Virus record (IMG/VR): IMGVR_UViG_3300035703_000201 | Location: 1-38,764 of that record | Direction: 5' to 3' (one strand) | DNA length: 38,764 bases | DNA from: a virus | Part shown: piece after piece, positions 7,364 through 16,120 of the stretch | How the letters are laid out: each line of letters begins with the position of its first letter | How positions within the stretch are numbered: position 1 is the first letter of the stretch | Notes under the pieces: model-generated | The model's database searches: none | The model's input: the letters and a program-made list of their open reading frames with translations, nothing else | Told to the model about the DNA's origin: nothing | Translations under genes and position numbers: made by a program

Positions 7364-7567
7364 ATGATTGAGCCTAAAAAGCGCGGACGACCTGCGAAGG
7401 CGGTAACGGTTGAAGCCAAGGCTGCCGAACGAATTGGCACTCTCAAGGTTAAAGTGCCAAACGCTATTTTTGACGGCGCTGGCGGGTTTCTCCCCGTTGG
7501 CGCTATGTTTGACGCTGTGGACGCGGCGACTGCGGATATTCTCAAGGCGCGAGGGCTTGTGGAATGA
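7364..7567 (+). CDS. Small head protein with basic N-terminus
   Basis: A 67-residue protein with a strong AAGGAG ribosome site and an AT-hook-like KKRGRPAK motif at residues 5-12. The rest is a small beta-rich segment (RIGTLKVKVPNAIFDGAGGFLP) and a C-terminal helix. Small proteins of this kind commonly follow the major capsid gene, but their roles vary (decoration, head completion or unknown). The stop overlaps the next start (ATGA at 7564). Confidence 0.65.
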   Translation: MIEPKKRGRPAKAVTVEAKAAERIGTLKVKVPNAIFDGAGGFLPVGAMFDAVDAATADILKARGLVE

Positions 7568-7896
7568 TCCGCGAGGTCATTGATGATGGCTCTTGGAATG
7601 GCCTGCGCAAGACGCTGATTAGCGACCCGAACGCGCCTGATGATGTGCAAGTGCTTTACGAGGATGTAAGCGGCGGCTCGATTATTGAAGAAAACAAGCG
7701 GGCCGAGACGCACAAGATTGACCGGGACGTCTGGCACGTGGGCCACATTCCGGCGAGCGTGGGCATGAAGTGGCTTGTCGAGGAAGGTGTCGATATGTGG
7801 AGCACTGACCCTGACATGAAGCGCCGCGTGATGCGCAAGCTGATGGACAGCGACTATCGCCACCTAGTGCCGGGTATGGCCCGCATCCGCCTTTAG
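7564..7896 (+). CDS. Hypothetical head/adaptor-region protein
   Basis: A 110-residue soluble protein, coupled by ATGA to the gene before. It is rich in Asp, Trp and charged residues (DVWHVGHIPASVGMKWLVEE), with a C-terminal helix DMKRRVMRKLMDSDYRHLV. No transmembrane or metal motif is visible. It lies between coat and the head-tail adaptor, so a virion or completion role is likely, but I do not recognise a characterised family. Confidence 0.65.
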   Translation: MIREVIDDGSWNGLRKTLISDPNAPDDVQVLYEDVSGGSIIEENKRAETHKIDRDVWHVGHIPASVGMKWLVEEGVDMWSTDPDMKRRVMRKLMDSDYRHLVPGMARIRL

Positions 7897-7905
7897 GGAT
7901 TAAAC

Positions 7906-8559
7906 ATGACGGCATTTTCGGTTGACAGCGCAAGCGCGATTACAACGCTCACCGACCTCATTGCGGAAATCCGCGATGAGATGGACGATAGCGGGTATTC
8001 GGAGACGAAAATCCTGCGGGCGATTGCGCGGGCCGAGGCGTATTTCAACCGTGAATTGCGCGTGCCGCAAATGGAGACCGAATTTGAGTTTCCGGTGACT
8101 GGGGAGAGTACCTCGCTTCCCGTCGACTTCCTGCAAATGCGGGCGATTTATCAGGAGGGTTCGCCGGACAATCCCATGCGGTCAATGTCGCCCGCTGGCT
8201 TGCGGCAATTGTATTTCGGGCAGTCTGGCACGCCTGCTGCTTATGCGCTGGAAAACCGCCGCCTGATTGTGGCACCTGTCGGCAGCGCGTCGGTGACGAT
8301 GCTGTATTATGCGGCCATCCCTCCGCTGAATGAAAGCAACCCGACGAATTGGCTGCTTGTCGATTATCCCGACATTTACCTGCACCAAGTGCTTGCGATC
8401 TTGTTTGCCAAGATTGGCGACGATGGGCGCGCTGCAAGCAACCTTGGGATTGCGGGGGAGCTTATTGAGCAGGCGAACAAGACGGGGCGCAATGCGCGTT
8501 GGGGAGATGGCCCGCTTAATCCGCTGCTGGTGCGCCAAGTGCCGGGGGCGCGCATCTAG
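7906..8559 (+). CDS. Head-tail adaptor protein (podovirus type)
   Basis: A 217-residue protein with the pattern of phage adaptor proteins attached under the portal. It has an N-terminal helix pair (LTDLIAEIRDEMDDSGYSET, KILRAIARAEAYFNREL), then a beta-rich middle with the typical LPVDFLQMRAIYQEGS, and a C-terminal helical part in which PDIYLHQVLAILFAKI packs against a final helix. Such adaptors form a ring joining portal and nozzle or tail hub. The stop TAG shares its last base with the GTG start of the next gene. Confidence 0.78.
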   Translation: MTAFSVDSASAITTLTDLIAEIRDEMDDSGYSETKILRAIARAEAYFNRELRVPQMETEFEFPVTGESTSLPVDFLQMRAIYQEGSPDNPMRSMSPAGLRQLYFGQSGTPAAYALENRRLIVAPVGSASVTMLYYAAIPPLNESNPTNWLLVDYPDIYLHQVLAILFAKIGDDGRAASNLGIAGELIEQANKTGRNARWGDGPLNPLLVRQVPGARI

Positions 8560-9968
8560 TGCGGTTTCCGTTTGGCCCCTTCCTGCCCGATCAGTTGCCC
8601 GTGGGCGCTGACAGGCTCATGGTCGCGGAGAACGTCCTTCCGGCGGTTGACGGTTATCGGGCTGTGGGTTCTTTCGCTTCAATCAGCGAAGCGTTGCCGG
8701 GTGCGTTTCTGGGTGGTGCCAGCTTCGTTTCGACTAGCAACACGGCCTATCTCTTGGCGGGGACGGCATCGACGCTTTCGCGGCTGTCTGGCGGCACGTG
8801 GACTAGCCTTCTGTCTGGTCTGACGATCACGAACCGTTGGCGCTTTGCGCAGTTTGGCGACAATGCCATCGCGGTTAATGGCGGGACAACTTACGATGTT
8901 GACCTAAGCGCAGGCACGGCTGCGGCGATTGTCGGCGCGCCTACGGCGATAGACGTTGACGTTGTTGGCCCGCACGTTGTCTATGCGCAGCCTAACGGGG
9001 ATATTCTGCGCGTTCGCTGGAGCGCGTTCGAGGATTACACCGGCAACACGCTAGGGACTAATCAGGCGGGCGATCAGCCTATGCTTACCGGCGGCGAGGT
9101 GATGGGTATCGCTGGTGGCGAGTTTGGCGTTATCCTGCAACGGCAACGTCTGGTGCGTATGTCGCTAACGGGTGACAGCACAGCACCGTTCCAGTTTGAC
9201 GAGATCACGCCTAACTTTGGCTGCGCGTCCAAGGGTTCGATTGCCAAGGCTGGCCGGACGGTGTTTTGCCTTAGCGACCGTGGATTTATCGGGATCGACA
9301 ACGGGCAACGCGTGCGCCCGATTGGTAACGAGAAATTCGATACGTCATTCCGTGAGGCGCTGGGCGAGGACGACTTCGAACGCGTGTGGGCGACGGTTGA
9401 CCCGCAACGGACGATTGTGGCGTGGGGTATTCCGGGCGTGCCGGGGCAGATTTGGGTTTACAACTGGGTGCTTGACCGCGCCTCTGTGCTTAAATTGAAC
9501 CATGATGCAATTTTTTCGGGGTTTGAGAACAGCCAAACGCTTGAAGAGGTGTCGGCAGCATATCCTGACATTGACACCATGCCGTTTAGCTTGGACGATC
9601 CGCGCTTTCAGGGCGGTGCGCCGAGGCTTTACGTGGTGCAGAACGGGCAAGTTGGCGTTCTGGCCGGTGCTCCGTTGGTTGCGAAGCTCAAGACAGCGCA
9701 ATTCCCGCCGTTTGGGGACGATCTGACGCGATTGCGGGCGGTTTGGCCTGATACCGACGCGGTAACGGGCTTGACGGTCACTGTAGAGGCCTCACAGCGC
9801 CGAGGCGACACGCCTAACACGGTGACTAGCAGCAATTTGCAGGACAGCGGGCGCATTCCGTTGCTTGTGCGCGGCAAGAACATGACCTTGCAGCTTGAGA
9901 TCAACAGCACCGATTGGACATATGCCAATGCAGTGACGCTGGAAGCTAGTTCAGGTGGCTTGCGGTGA
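8559..9968 (+). CDS. Tail hub / nozzle-like protein (P22 gp10-type, probable)
   Basis: A 469-residue beta-rich protein starting at GTG 8559, overlapping the adaptor stop. Repeating blade-like segments (YLLAGTASTLSRLSGGTWTS, WRFAQFGDNAIAVNGGTTYD, TVFCLSDRGFIGIDNGQRV, RTIVAWGIPGVPGQIWVYNW) suggest a beta-propeller. This is how nozzle or stabilisation proteins of short-tailed phages are built. The opening RFPFGPFLPDQLPVGADRL is typical for that family. It would close the tail channel and anchor fibres or spikes. The family assignment is from pattern, not alignment. Confidence 0.68.
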   Translation: MRFPFGPFLPDQLPVGADRLMVAENVLPAVDGYRAVGSFASISEALPGAFLGGASFVSTSNTAYLLAGTASTLSRLSGGTWTSLLSGLTITNRWRFAQFGDNAIAVNGGTTYDVDLSAGTAAAIVGAPTAIDVDVVGPHVVYAQPNGDILRVRWSAFEDYTGNTLGTNQAGDQPMLTGGEVMGIAGGEFGVILQRQRLVRMSLTGDSTAPFQFDEITPNFGCASKGSIAKAGRTVFCLSDRGFIGIDNGQRVRPIGNEKFDTSFREALGEDDFERVWATVDPQRTIVAWGIPGVPGQIWVYNWVLDRASVLKLNHDAIFSGFENSQTLEEVSAAYPDIDTMPFSLDDPRFQGGAPRLYVVQNGQVGVLAGAPLVAKLKTAQFPPFGDDLTRLRAVWPDTDAVTGLTVTVEASQRRGDTPNTVTSSNLQDSGRIPLLVRGKNMTLQLEINSTDWTYANAVTLEASSGGLR

Positions 9969-10480
9969 GACGCATCCCTGAAACCTATGATCGTCTCGAT
10001 TGGCCGCGTCTGGTCGCGCAGACTGTCAACGATATTATCGGCATACTCACGCCGACTTACGGCAAAATGTATATGCAGGCCAATGCTACTGTGACGGATA
10101 TTGTCACGGCAGCAACGCCGGTAAAGATTGCCGGAACCACTACGGCAGGCGAGCTAAACCAGCGTTTCACGCATTCGGATAATCGGCTAACCTATATCGG
10201 TTCGCGCACCAAAGTGTTTGAAGTGTCAGTGGTGGGCGTGCTGGTCAATGGTGGAAATAACGACCAATATGGCGTTTACGTTTATAAAAACGGCTCTGTG
10301 GTGCCAGAAAGCGAAAAGTTTATCACGGCTGATAGCAGCGGGCGCGTGACTAGCTTTTCAACGCAATGTCTGTTAGAATTGTCAACTGATGATTACGTCG
10401 AGATTTGGCTAGAGAACCTTGCCGACACTGACGATGCGACGATTAGTTACTTGAGTGTGATTGTAACCCCTGCGACTTGA
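9965..10480 (+). CDS. Virion protein with TNF/C1q-like jelly-roll character
   Basis: A 171-residue protein starting at GTG 9965, overlapping the hub gene. Residues 1-35 are a helical lead-in (PETYDRLDWPRLVAQTVNDI). The remainder is all-beta, with alternating strands such as TKVFEVSVVGVLVNG, QYGVYVYKNGSVVPES and DDYVEIWLENLADTDDATIS. That order resembles trimeric jelly-roll domains of phage tail and head decoration proteins. It probably forms a trimer attached to the tail or capsid. No enzyme motif is visible. Confidence 0.62.
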   Translation: MRRIPETYDRLDWPRLVAQTVNDIIGILTPTYGKMYMQANATVTDIVTAATPVKIAGTTTAGELNQRFTHSDNRLTYIGSRTKVFEVSVVGVLVNGGNNDQYGVYVYKNGSVVPESEKFITADSSGRVTSFSTQCLLELSTDDYVEIWLENLADTDDATISYLSVIVTPAT

Positions 10481-10489
10481 GGTTTTGAT

Positions 10490-10777
10490 ATGGCGACGAT
10501 GTATGTTTCTTGGCTTGGCGGGGCGCAGTTTAATGTTGCGAAGTCGCCTGTTGCGTCCGAGACCGTGACGACCAGCACTGTCACGGCTAAGTCTGGCGCT
10601 GCTCCGGCGGGTTCTGGCATTGCGATGGTGACTTCGGACACGGCGCATTATGTCGCTGTAGGCCCGCAGGCGACCGTGACCGCGACTGCCACTAACGGCA
10701 TCTATGTTCCTGCCAACTGTGTGCGCGAGATTGCGATCAATCCCGGCGACGGCGTTGCAGCGATTACGCTGGCGTGA
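10490..10777 (+). CDS. Small Ala/Thr/Val-rich virion protein
   Basis: A 95-residue protein rich in Ala, Thr and Val (ETVTTSTVTAKSGAAPAGSG), predicted to be all-beta, with a GAGG ribosome site. The low-complexity composition and position between the jelly-roll protein and the ejection proteins suggest a minor structural or decoration protein. No family is recognised. Confidence 0.62.
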   Translation: MATMYVSWLGGAQFNVAKSPVASETVTTSTVTAKSGAAPAGSGIAMVTSDTAHYVAVGPQATVTATATNGIYVPANCVREIAINPGDGVAAITLA

Positions 10778-11172
10778 TGAAGGTCAAGCAGCAGCGCCAT
10801 GTTAGCCGTGAGGCTGCGGAAGCGTTGTTGCCTGCCCTCAAGTATTCCAACATGAGCATTGCCGAAGTTGAGCAGGTTCTTGATGGATACGGATGGATGA
10901 TCTGGAATGTCGGCAACCTATGCTGGGTGCTGACAATGGTAAACTCGGATAACGAGATTGAAGTTTTGCTAGCTGGCGGCAGAAAAGCACGCGAATGTGT
11001 TGCACCTTGGCTGCAAGCTATGCTACAAGAGCCTGCCCACCGAGCCATGACGATCCGTGTTGACGGGCGTAAAGGCTGGAGCAGATACCTTAAGGATTTT
11101 GAACGCCGCGATGGCGTGCTTTACATGAAGGTGCCGGATGGGCAAGAAACGCACAAGAACTACTCAGACTAA
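10777..11172 (+). CDS. Conserved-type phage protein before ejection genes
   Basis: A 131-residue protein from ATG 10777; a GTG one codon upstream (10774) is also possible and either overlaps the previous stop. It shows a helical N-terminus and a mixed alpha/beta core (YGWMIWNVGNLCWVLTMVNS, EIEVLLAGGRKARECVAPWL, HRAMTIRVDGRKGWSRYLKD). The fold resembles the small acetyltransferase-like proteins found among P22-type phage morphogenesis genes, but no acetyl-CoA binding motif is clear. The 3' end overlaps the next gene by 35 bases. Confidence 0.6.
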   Translation: MKVKQQRHVSREAAEALLPALKYSNMSIAEVEQVLDGYGWMIWNVGNLCWVLTMVNSDNEIEVLLAGGRKARECVAPWLQAMLQEPAHRAMTIRVDGRKGWSRYLKDFERRDGVLYMKVPDGQETHKNYSD

Positions 11173-11980
11173 CCGCCCGATCTACTCGCAGGAGATTACG
11201 GGCGCTGCGCAGGGTATCACGAACGCGTATAACGCTTCGCAGCCCGCAATTAACCAGCTTACGAGCAACCTTGGCGCTGTGTCGAATGAGGCGCTGCAAG
11301 GCATGACGGGCGCGAATAACCCGCTGCTTAATGCTAATACGTTCGTCAATGAGCAGTTGACCGGCGATCTGCAAAACAACCCGTATTTGCAGCAGCAGAT
11401 TGACCTAACCAACGAGAGCGTGCGCAATCAGGCGCAGGCGGCATTGGGGAGGCGCGGGCTTACTGGCGGTTCGGATTACTCCAACCTGATTGCGCGGGCG
11501 CTGGCGCAAAACGAAACCGGCTTGCGCTACACCGATTACAACAACGCTCTTAACCGTCGCTTTCAGGCTGCGGGTATGGCGGGCCAGAACCTTGGGCAGG
11601 CTGCGCAGTTGGGTCAGGCCGGTGCCATGCTGCCGCTTCAGGCTGCGGCGCTGCAAGGCGCGGGCGTTGGCGGGCTGCTTGGGCAGTATCAGGACGTGCG
11701 CGGCACTCAGGTGCAGTCGGGCGGCTTGCTGGGCAATCTGTTGCAGATTGGCGGGCAGTTGGGTTCGGCAGCCATCATGGCTTGCGATGAGCGACTGAAG
11801 GAAAATGTGCAGCGCGTGGGTGAGACCCCCGGCGGCGTTCCGCTTTACCGCTTTGACTATATTGGCGGCGCACGCGGTGTCGTTGGCCCGATGGCGCAGG
11901 AGGTGGCAATCCTTCAGCCTGACGCGCTTGGGCCGGTGCTTGACGGTTACATGACCGTTGACATGGGAGTGCTGCGCTAA
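11138..11980 (+). CDS. Ejection/tail protein with chaperone-like C-terminus (S74-like)
   Basis: A 280-residue protein. Residues 1-200 are Gln/Asn/Ala/Leu-rich and helical (NLGQAAQLGQAGAMLPLQAA). The last 65 residues resemble the intramolecular chaperone domain of endosialidase-type tail proteins (Peptidase_S74): CDERLKENVQRVG, LYRFDYIGG, GPMAQEV, PDA, GYMTVDMGVL. Typical members have Ser where this one has Cys216, so self-cleavage may be lost or altered. Many short-tailed phages keep such a tail on an internal virion protein. It is the first of three consecutive ejection-type genes (TAATG overlap with the next). Confidence 0.65.
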   Translation: MGKKRTRTTQTNRPIYSQEITGAAQGITNAYNASQPAINQLTSNLGAVSNEALQGMTGANNPLLNANTFVNEQLTGDLQNNPYLQQQIDLTNESVRNQAQAALGRRGLTGGSDYSNLIARALAQNETGLRYTDYNNALNRRFQAAGMAGQNLGQAAQLGQAGAMLPLQAAALQGAGVGGLLGQYQDVRGTQVQSGGLLGNLLQIGGQLGSAAIMACDERLKENVQRVGETPGGVPLYRFDYIGGARGVVGPMAQEVAILQPDALGPVLDGYMTVDMGVLR

Positions 11981-12720
11981 TGTTTGGCGGACTGTTCGGC
12001 AAGAAAAAGCAACCTATGACCGGCTCGTATAACGTGGACGGCACGCAAGTTTCGATGGACATGATCCCTACGACTGCGGGCGGGCGTTATGGCGACCCTA
12101 TGCCGCAACAGCAGGATCAGCGCGGCGGGTTTCTGAAGCCCTACGGCACGGGGCAATTGATCTTTAGCGCACTGTCGGACTTGGGCGCGGCGATTAACGA
12201 CCGTCAGGGCGGCGCGCTTGCTGGCATGACGCAGGACATGATGATGCAGCGCGAGCGTGCGGCAAAGCAGGCCGAGGCGTTGCGGATGCAGGCCGAGCAA
12301 ATGGCGGCTTATCAGCGCTTGGGTTACACGCCCGATCAAGTTATGGCGCTTGGGGGTGAATTGGCTAAGGTGCAAGCGCAGCGCATGGATGCGCCCAAGC
12401 CCGGAAGCTTTGAGTGGTATATGGGCGCTACGGACGCGCAGCGCGCCGAATATGACCGCTACAATCCTGTGATTGCTTCAACTTGGCAGGGGCCTGTGCC
12501 TGTGTCCCGCGCAAGCCTTGGCGGTGGCGCTCCGAGCGCGCCGGTTGGCAAGCTTACGCCTATTCAGCCGACTATCCAGAACACGCCCGCCCCGCCGCTT
12601 GGCGCCAATGGGCTGCCGACCGCCCTTAGCCGTGCGCAGTATCAGGCGACGGTTAACGCGATGGGTAAGGCACAGACTGACGACTGGATGCGCCGCAACA
12701 ATATTCAGGTGGTTAACTAA
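11980..12720 (+). CDS. Internal virion / DNA-ejection protein (probable)
   Basis: A 246-residue protein. It has a glycine and lysine N-terminus (MFGGLFGKKKQ), a long helical region rich in Met/Gln/Ala (DMMMQRERAAKQAEALRMQA), and a Pro/Ala-rich flexible C-terminal third. The composition resembles ejection proteins that are packed in the head and pass into the cell with the DNA. It is coupled to both neighbours by TAATG overlaps. The role is inferred from place and composition only. Confidence 0.6.
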   Translation: MFGGLFGKKKQPMTGSYNVDGTQVSMDMIPTTAGGRYGDPMPQQQDQRGGFLKPYGTGQLIFSALSDLGAAINDRQGGALAGMTQDMMMQRERAAKQAEALRMQAEQMAAYQRLGYTPDQVMALGGELAKVQAQRMDAPKPGSFEWYMGATDAQRAEYDRYNPVIASTWQGPVPVSRASLGGGAPSAPVGKLTPIQPTIQNTPAPPLGANGLPTALSRAQYQATVNAMGKAQTDDWMRRNNIQVVN

Positions 12721-15332
12721 TGGCCCAACAGGCACGCGATGAAGCCGGTAACATTTGGGAAATTGATGAGCAGGGCAATCCGGTAAGGCTTGTTCAGGCT
12801 GCGCCGCAGCCTAATGCGCCGATTGCTCCGCCTAATCCTGCGCAAGCATTTGAGGCTCCGAAAGCGCAGGCCGACGCGCAGAGGGCGCAGGCTGAAGCCG
12901 CGCTTGCCGCTGCCCAAGCCCCCTATGCCGCGCATCTCGCGCAAGCCGAGGCCGCCCGCGCTCTTGCGGAAGCGGAAAAGGCTCGCGCCGAAGCTGCCCG
13001 CGATCCTAACGCCCAAGTTCTTGACCGTGGCAAAATCGGGCAATTCCTAGCGCTTGAAAAGCAACTTGGCCGCATTCAGGAGCTTTATGAGCAGGGGCCG
13101 GGGCGCACTAGCGGTGTCGGGGCTATTGCTGATTATTTGCCTAGCGATGTGAACTCTGCTTTTGATAGCGCGGGCGCTGGCCTTAGTGAGGTCGGCCTTG
13201 CTGCGTTTCGTGTCCCCGGCGCTGGTTCCCAATCGGATGCAGAATTGCGGCAGTTCATCGCGGCCAACACTCCGCGTGCCAGTGACCGCGATAGCGCAAT
13301 CAGGGAAAAGCTTGCCAACCTACAGCGGCGACTAGAGGCGACTAAGCAGGCTTGGGGCGTTGACCCGCAGGCGCCCGCAGCAGATTTGCTTCAGCGTTTC
13401 GGTGGTGCGCAACCGTCCGACCGGCAGGGCAGCGCAATGGACGTGCTGCGCATCGGTGGCGATCAGGGCGGCGGCACTGCGGCACCTCGCGCTGACGTTG
13501 GCAGCGGTCAGAAGATTAACGAAAGCTATCCCGAAGCGATGGTGCGCGAGCATGACGCTATCGTGGCGCGGCTTGTGTCCGAAGGCGGCGGGCGGCTTGA
13601 CCCCAACGCATACGCTGCGGAGCGTGCGCGGCTTGACGCTGAATTTGGCTATCAGGGCGATCCCACTACTTATGCGGGCTGGGCGAACAGCGTAAACCAA
13701 TACATTGACGCTGGTGGGCGCACTATCCCTAGCGGCATCCAGCCTGCGGAACGTCTCATGACTGCCCGCGAAACCATGGTGAACAATCTGGTGAACAATC
13801 CGTTGACGGCAACGGGCATTGGCGCTTCCAATGCGCTTGCTTTCGGTGTGCCGGAAATGATTGCGCCGGATGAGTTTGGCGCTTTGCGTGACGCGCAGGG
13901 CGTCCCGATGATGCTTGGCGAAGCTGGCGGCGCTATTGCTGGCACTGCGGCGCTTGGCGGCATCGGGCGTTTCGGTGCTAGTCGGCTTGCACCTTCGCTG
14001 TTGCAGGGCGGTGGGCGGGGCCAGTTTGCGCGCAATGTCGGCACCGATGCGCTTTATGGCGGCATCTACGGCGGCACCACGCAGGGCGATCCGCTCACGG
14101 GCGCGGCGCTTGGCACTGGCGGTTCGGTTGTCGGGCAGGGCGTTGGGCGCACTGTTGCCAATACTGTCGGTGGCATCCCCGTTAGCGAGGCCACGGCCTC
14201 GCTTCGTCAGCAGGGCGTGCCGATCAGCGTTGCGCGTCAGGTTGGCCTTGGGCGTGTCGAGGACGCAATGCAAAGCCTGCCGCTTGTCGGTGACGTTTCG
14301 CGTGCGCGTCAGTTGGAGAGCTTTGAGGGCTTTAACCGCGCAGCTATGGAACAGGCGGGCCGTCCGATTGGTTTCCAGCCCACGCAAATCGGGGCCGGTG
14401 GTGTTGAGGACTTGCGCCTTGCTGTGGAGGACGCTTACGGGCAGGCCGTGCAGGGTGTAACCGCACCGCTTGACCGCCAATTTCTCCGTGACATGGTGCC
14501 TGTGCGGCAAATGAGCCGCAATCTATCCCCGCAAAACCGCGCCCAGCTTGCCGAGACGCTGCAAGATGCTGTGCAAATTCCCGCTAGTGCGCGGGCGATT
14601 ACGCCCGAACAGTTTCAGGACGCGATTAGCAGCCTCAAGGCGCTTAGGTCGAATGCCAAGGGCGCAATGCCCAATTCGGCAAACACGCTGCGCAAGTCGG
14701 CAACGCAAACCATTAATGCGCTTGAGGGCGCAATGATGCGGGCGGGCGGCGAGCCTATCGTTGAAGGTCTGCGCGTTGCTAACGCCGCCAACCGTGGCTT
14801 CAAAACCATTGAAAGCGCGGCGCTGGATGCGGCTAAGGTTGGCACGCAAACCGGCGCTCCGAATGTTTTTACTCCTGCGCAGTTGATTGGCGCTGCACGC
14901 GCTGCGGAAAAGCGCGGCTACGGCCAAAACCCGCTAATGCCGCTCGCGCGTCAGGGGCAGGAGGTGCTGCCGTCTACTCTCCCCAACAGCGGGACTACTG
15001 ACCGCGCAATTATGACCGGCACGCTTGGCACGCTTGGCCTCGGCGGTGTTGGCGCACTTGGGGGCGCTGCATCCGCCGATCAGCCTAACCTTGGAAACGC
15101 AGCGGAAGGCGCTGGCAGCACTGTGTTGACCGGAGCGGGCATCCTTGGCGCACTTGGCTTGCTTGGCACCCGTCGCGGACAGGCTGCGCTGGAGCGCGTG
15201 CTTATCACCCGCCCGCAAATGGCGCAGCAAGCTGGGCAGGCTATCCGTCGCCGTTCGGGCATTTTCGGCTCCGCTGCACTGCCGACCTTCGTGCAGATGA
15301 ACCAGCCCCAGCCCATCTACGTTCCGCAGTGA
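12720..15332 (+). CDS. Large internal virion (ejection) protein
   Basis: The largest protein in the genome, 870 residues. Residues 35-100 are an Ala/Gln/Glu helix (coiled coil). Residues 370-490 are Gly/Ala-rich and hydrophobic (GEAGGAIAGTAALGGIGRFG, GTGGSVVGQGVGRTVANTVG), and a second hydrophobic Gly/Leu region lies near 760-820. Long helical proteins with membrane-compatible Gly-rich parts, lying after adaptor and hub genes, form the trans-envelope channel during DNA ejection in short-tailed phages. No lytic transglycosylase motif was seen. Confidence 0.68.
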   Translation: MAQQARDEAGNIWEIDEQGNPVRLVQAAPQPNAPIAPPNPAQAFEAPKAQADAQRAQAEAALAAAQAPYAAHLAQAEAARALAEAEKARAEAARDPNAQVLDRGKIGQFLALEKQLGRIQELYEQGPGRTSGVGAIADYLPSDVNSAFDSAGAGLSEVGLAAFRVPGAGSQSDAELRQFIAANTPRASDRDSAIREKLANLQRRLEATKQAWGVDPQAPAADLLQRFGGAQPSDRQGSAMDVLRIGGDQGGGTAAPRADVGSGQKINESYPEAMVREHDAIVARLVSEGGGRLDPNAYAAERARLDAEFGYQGDPTTYAGWANSVNQYIDAGGRTIPSGIQPAERLMTARETMVNNLVNNPLTATGIGASNALAFGVPEMIAPDEFGALRDAQGVPMMLGEAGGAIAGTAALGGIGRFGASRLAPSLLQGGGRGQFARNVGTDALYGGIYGGTTQGDPLTGAALGTGGSVVGQGVGRTVANTVGGIPVSEATASLRQQGVPISVARQVGLGRVEDAMQSLPLVGDVSRARQLESFEGFNRAAMEQAGRPIGFQPTQIGAGGVEDLRLAVEDAYGQAVQGVTAPLDRQFLRDMVPVRQMSRNLSPQNRAQLAETLQDAVQIPASARAITPEQFQDAISSLKALRSNAKGAMPNSANTLRKSATQTINALEGAMMRAGGEPIVEGLRVANAANRGFKTIESAALDAAKVGTQTGAPNVFTPAQLIGAARAAEKRGYGQNPLMPLARQGQEVLPSTLPNSGTTDRAIMTGTLGTLGLGGVGALGGAASADQPNLGNAAEGAGSTVLTGAGILGALGLLGTRRGQAALERVLITRPQMAQQAGQAIRRRSGIFGSAALPTFVQMNQPQPIYVPQ

Positions 15333-15339
15333 GGTAACA

Positions 15340-15678
15340 ATGGCAGTCACCGATTATTCAAGCACGCCCGCCAGCAACACCACGATCAGCGGCATTAACA
15401 TTGCTGAGGGTTGCCCGCCTGCTAATATCAATAACGCAATTCGCACCGTCATGGCGGATGTGCGCGTCATGTATGACAACCTGCCCGTTGTCACCGGCAA
15501 GGTCGATGCAGCGGGCGGTGTTTTTTCTGGCACGCAGCCGATCTACACTGGACGCGGGGCTTATCTGCACCACAATGACAGCGCGAACGTGTCGGGGCGG
15601 GTGTATATCCTTGCTGACGGTTCGGCTAACCCAACCTCGCCTAGCGCGGGGGACATTGTCATGTTCTACACGCCATGA
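15340..15678 (+). CDS. Short tail-fibre or attachment protein
   Basis: A 112-residue protein beginning MAVTDYSSTPASNTTISGIN, with an INNAIRTVMADVRVMYDNLP helix. This opening is very common at the N-terminus of phage tail fibres and spikes that plug into the virion. The C-terminal part is beta-rich and ends DIVMFYTP, so the gene looks like a short stand-alone version of a fibre adapter. Its stop overlaps the next ATG (15675). Confidence 0.62.
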   Translation: MAVTDYSSTPASNTTISGINIAEGCPPANINNAIRTVMADVRVMYDNLPVVTGKVDAAGGVFSGTQPIYTGRGAYLHHNDSANVSGRVYILADGSANPTSPSAGDIVMFYTP

Positions 15679-16112
15679 GGGTTTATATCTCCGGTTCTTG
15701 GCGCGAGATTGAAAGCGGGCTTGTGCGCGTTGGCGGGGCGTGGAAAAACCTTGTGCGTATCCGTGCGTATGTCGGCGGCGCGTGGGAAGACGTTGCTAGT
15801 TTCATTCAGCCGTTGACGCTTTCGGCATCGCCTGTTTCGCCAAACGCATTTATTTTTGGCTCAGGAACTGCGACCACGGATGCTGTTACAGTCACCCCAT
15901 CCGGCGGTGCAGGGCCGTTTACTTATTCATGGTCGCTTGTTAGTGGGACTTGCACTATTATCAGCCCGACAAGCGCGTCAACTACGTTTAGCCGCACCTT
16001 AACCAGTGGCGAGAGGGCCGAAGTTACTGTAAGATGCACCGTAACGGATAGCCTCGGCACTATTGCAACGATTGATATTGTTGTAACGTTTGAGAGCTTC
16101 AGTTTCTCGTAG
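15675..16112 (+). CDS. Tail protein with Ig/PKD-like domain
   Basis: A 145-residue protein. Residues 1-45 contain two short WKNLVR/WEDVASF repeats (GGAWKNL, GGAWEDV), seen in tail-tip adapters. Residues 50-140 form a beta sandwich (VTVTPSGGAGPFTYSWSLVS, AEVTVRCTVTDSLGTIATID) with the W and C placement of PKD/Ig-like folds. Such domains commonly mediate weak carbohydrate binding or spacing on phage surfaces. ATGA-coupled to the gene before. Confidence 0.65.
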   Translation: MRVYISGSWREIESGLVRVGGAWKNLVRIRAYVGGAWEDVASFIQPLTLSASPVSPNAFIFGSGTATTDAVTVTPSGGAGPFTYSWSLVSGTCTIISPTSASTTFSRTLTSGERAEVTVRCTVTDSLGTIATIDIVVTFESFSFS

Positions 16113-16120
16113 GGGTTATC

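Noticed and set aside
13332-14510. 392-codon minus-strand frame opposite the large ejection protein
   Set aside because: Shadow of a GC-rich gene: basic and low-complexity, with no translation signals or domain pattern.
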